This document shows positions 5,501 through 6,279 of a stretch of DNA of 6,279 nt, piece after piece. Location: positions 1-6,279 of the forward strand of contig JAFGTA010000087.1 in assembly GCA_016934355.1 (NCBI GenBank). The letters run 5' to 3'. Numbering within the stretch: position 1 is the first letter of the stretch; every line of letters starts with the position of its first letter. This DNA comes from Candidatus Bathyarchaeota archaeon (GTDB taxonomy: Archaea; Thermoproteota; Bathyarchaeia; TCS64). The notes under the pieces are model-generated. The model was not told the DNA's origin. It searched no databases and worked only from the letters and a program-made list of their open reading frames with translations. Both the position numbers and the translations under genes were made by a program.

Positions 5501-6279
5501 AGTTGATCGATTATGATTACATTCCTGACGAAATTCTGCCTGGTGATATCCTTTGGGAGGGTGAGTATGATGTAGGGATACATAAGAGCCGAAGCTACAA
5601 CCACATATTCTCCGTGCCTCTAAGCGCTTTCCCTGAGGAAAAGACATACACGTACGTTGCGCGGCTCAACTGGGTAACCGATGACTGGAACAAGCCTGTG
5701 TCGGATAGAAAAGGGTTTGTGCTTGTCCCCTCATTTGGGACCACGTTTACCTTCGGGCAAACCCAGTACAGTGAAGGCGACGAAGGGTACATCGATATCA
5801 CCTATGATAACCCGTTTTCTACGCCTTCCATCAAGGACTGCGAGTTCACCATCGACGGTCTTCTCTTCAGCCACTCGGAGACGGTGACCGTTCCACCTCA
5901 GAGTAAATACACTTCTCACGTAGAGTTTGATATCCCTGATGGGGTCCCATCCGGCGTGTACACTGGAGACCTGAACGGGGAATACACATCGACGTTCACG
6001 GTTCCCCAGTCAGACCTTGAGATCAGTCTGCCGTCGAGCCTCGAAGCAGGCACGCCTGAAACAGTGGTCGTCGCCAACCAGGGCGGGGTATGGACGACCT
6101 GCGGCTACGAGCTGACGCTCACGGATGAAAAGGATGACACGATCCTGTCCATGTCGGGCAGCAAGGAGATAAAGCATGGGAGAAGCCTCAAGCTCAACTT
6201 CACGCTTCCTAGCCAGCTGAAAGACGGCAGGTACACGCTGAACGTAGAGACGAACAACCACGAGACCCACAGGATACAG
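2542..6279 (+). CDS. Large secreted multidomain protein: thioredoxin-like, Cys-rich, GATase-like, Ig-like array (3' end outside window)
   Basis: The frame is open from ATG 2542 to the last base: 1,246 codons with no stop, so the protein is longer than seen. Order by residue: signal peptide (about 1-25: MKK then a hydrophobic run); linker; thioredoxin-fold domain (about 55-163) with W88-C89-P90-F91-C92 and Tyr132-Pro133-Thr134 as the cis-Pro loop; Cys-rich segment (173-344, 17 Cys); acidic Pro-rich tract (349 to about 385); GATase-1/ThuA-like domain (about 400-612); six or more beta-sandwich modules (about 625 onward). Seven N-glycosylation sequons (N50, N128, N560, N631, N661, N749, N1219) fit export. 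C6 does not sit in a lipobox. An anchor (transmembrane or sorting signal) would lie beyond the window. I recognise the domain types but no named family with this architecture. Likely roles are surface adhesion or matrix with redox-assisted folding; these are inferences. Confidence 0.9.
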   Translation, partial: MKKLLCLSLILVLIGSDFLALTQMVTVEGGGENEPVAAVSTEAVPIEIGNVTASKIVNVIVPARDLAGEVDDALGNGWQVLVLFYTAWCPFCEVERGVLDVVEAEGRDRLVVYRVDAEAYPGLAEAYNVSGYPTMIHYVDDRHEVVSGYKGVDELRELLWGVSGASSVVGSGCVDPIGGLFNHYSCSLADCWDECTDQKEIDWTSIANEALETALSCAGGELISNTYSCGKAMYTKDPSDVVSCLTSLSSSPGLPIGCAYSIGHLLADMLGAKQAGECLGQCAADSSSYGSCRAGEQRLSCTSASTYFIGMKECRDCAWRLVPSSLTECPSSTQCVTTANGAECRDPYDDDDDEDEDDPDDPPERPPRYPGYDHPDDNFDVSTEWLESQFTWNGEEGSMGNVAVLDRGYPSVDKGFIDFYRTIYSGEYPQLVDIGAVAGLSPSEYPVLILPTGSLYGLAGASSVRAAFETYVEGGGSLIMFAQFSGEEFELLPGGEVTGYGWDEEESCQSKSSTITTYHPVLSGIDSSCVRQDNALDIAIDGFFLTVPEGATEILTRRKNLTPAMIHYSYGAGEVIATTSYIDLRPGGSLYGSYTPTRTLILRNLIEWGKSDKPVPSVTPGYSEPTEMTLNFTNPLIASETWSHFARGDLVEIEYTVYNNNASDADRVTFTVYDPYHIAHTVDVQQTVAAGTSETVTLQLETGADSPPGIWMVVYDLYDGEEWRWSSYIGAFTLDIDLTELTSFVMYYNVTDENGDFVKSGEESFSLEPSRTANLPVSVDITSSIQQGLWRIDYRIETESGLVVKEGVQMVAVSDLGFTPFGFSYSHDIRASVTSASEYYPSLVDAEFTVHVWNDGDEAKDVYIAMAFPYHFWHSDDDPVYGEGTTYPSMSSSLLVDATVEAHGYYSHTFTVPVFYYNDKLWVNVWGEGQDVGSYELLVQGARRTFFTGINVGELFSIKPYLGGTDLVFPVRFFGDPVPGVYRLSLQLIDYDYIPDEILPGDILWEGEYDVGIHKSRSYNHIFSVPLSAFPEEKTYTYVARLNWVTDDWNKPVSDRKGFVLVPSFGTTFTFGQTQYSEGDEGYIDITYDNPFSTPSIKDCEFTIDGLLFSHSETVTVPPQSKYTSHVEFDIPDGVPSGVYTGDLNGEYTSTFTVPQSDLEISLPSSLEAGTPETVVVANQGGVWTTCGYELTLTDEKDDTILSMSGSKEIKHGRSLKLNFTLPSQLKDGRYTLNVETNNHETHRIQ
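2704..3030 (+). other. Thioredoxin-fold domain with CPFC active site (within large protein)
   Basis: Residues about 55-163 follow the thioredoxin plan: a strand with VLVLFYTAWCPFCEVERGVL, then RLVVYRVDAEAYPGLAEAYN, then VSGYPTMIHY with the cis-proline, then a closing helix (DELRELL). The CxxC pair is C89 and C92. The middle dipeptide Pro-Phe is not the Gly-Pro of classical thioredoxin; Pro-aromatic pairs occur in glutaredoxins (CPYC), and DsbA has CPHC, both more oxidising. Together with the signal peptide, this suggests an extracytoplasmic disulfide oxidant or isomerase rather than a cytosolic reductant. Confidence 0.85.
3058..3573 (+). other. Cysteine-rich module, 17 Cys in about 172 residues
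   Basis: Cysteines fall at residues 173, 186, 191, 195, 217, 229, 244, 258, 278, 282, 292, 301, 314, 317, 329, 335 and 344. Close pairs include C191-x3-C195, C278-x3-C282 and C314-x2-C317. Helix-like stretches lie between them (for example IANEALETALSC). In an exported protein most should be disulfide-bonded; the odd count leaves one free or paired elsewhere. I do not recognise a named family. There is no regular CxxC-x-CxxC iron-sulfur or zinc pattern and no CxxCH heme site. Confidence 0.75.
3742..4380 (+). other. GATase-1/ThuA-like Rossmann-type domain, apparently non-catalytic
   Basis: Residues about 401-613: NVAVLDRG start, YPVLILPTG strand and turn, a helix then YVEGGGSLIMFAQFSG, HPVLSGI, MIHYSYGAGEVIATT and a final helix LILRNLIEWG. 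This succession matches the class I glutamine-amidotransferase-like fold as found in ThuA-type and beta-galactosidase trimerization domains. The position after GGGSLIMF, where the nucleophile elbow would be expected, holds Ala-Gln-Phe rather than Cys. C508 and C529 are nearby and could form a disulfide. Probably a carbohydrate- or protein-binding or structural domain. Confidence 0.6.
4414..6279 (+). other. Array of at least six beta-sandwich (CARDB/Ig-like) modules
   Basis: Approximate modules by residue: 625-735, 736-813, 814-953, 954-1062, 1063-1155, and 1156 onward (cut by the window end). Most end in a shared pattern: an alternating strand closing in Pro (for example SHTFTVP, NHIFSVP, KLNFTLP), a short turn, then G-x-[YW] and another strand (GIWMVVYDL, GLWRIDYRI, GVYTGDL, GRYTLNVE). 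The NNNASDADRVTFTVYDP and WNDGDEAKDVYIAMAFP strands are typical of CARDB-type repeats. Identity between modules is low, so this is an old array rather than a recent tandem duplication. Such stalks commonly carry or space surface domains. Confidence 0.7.

Noticed and set aside
1..6279. CRISPR array, tRNA or rRNA gene, insertion sequence or defence system
   Set aside because: No regularly spaced direct repeats, cloverleaf-like segments, transposase motifs or terminal inverted repeats were seen on reading either strand.

Overview
This looks like an archaeal chromosome segment. The first gene is the end of a pantoate kinase, an archaea-specific step of coenzyme A synthesis. The promoters read as archaeal TATA boxes, and at least one gene appears to be transcribed without a leader. 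Coding DNA is mostly GC-rich with GC-ending codons. Rank below archaea is not settled by the sequence; a TACK-type lineage such as Bathyarchaeia is a guess from general resemblance of the small protein, not a result.

Layout: (1) 1-510, plus strand, the C-terminal part of pantoate kinase, cut by the window start. (2) 525-782, minus strand, an 85-residue protein with an alpha/beta ferredoxin-like pattern, converging on the kinase with 14 bases between stop codons. (3) 783-916, a compact divergent promoter region. (4) 917-2098, plus strand, a fold-type I PLP enzyme (aminotransferase or C-S lyase-like). (5) 2099-2541, a 443-base gap, unusually rich in G and T on the plus strand, with several oligo-T runs (probable termination zone), a candidate 35-residue membrane microprotein, and a TATA box placed for leaderless transcription of the next gene. 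(6) 2542 to the window end, plus strand, one uninterrupted reading frame of 1,246 codons with no stop in view. The supplied ORF list gives only short fragments in other frames here, so this gene is easy to miss.

The large gene is the point of interest. It encodes a secreted or surface protein with, in order: a signal peptide, a thioredoxin-fold domain with a WCPFC active site, a segment with 17 cysteines in about 172 residues, an Asp/Glu/Pro tract, a glutamine-amidotransferase-like (ThuA/trimerization-type) domain that seems to lack the catalytic cysteine, and at least six beta-sandwich (CARDB/Ig-like) modules running off the window. A plausible but unproven reading is an exported oxidoreductase fused to the disulfide-rich module it helps fold, carried on a long adhesive or surface stalk.

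The first three genes look like ordinary housekeeping or metabolic genes and show no evident functional link to the large surface protein.
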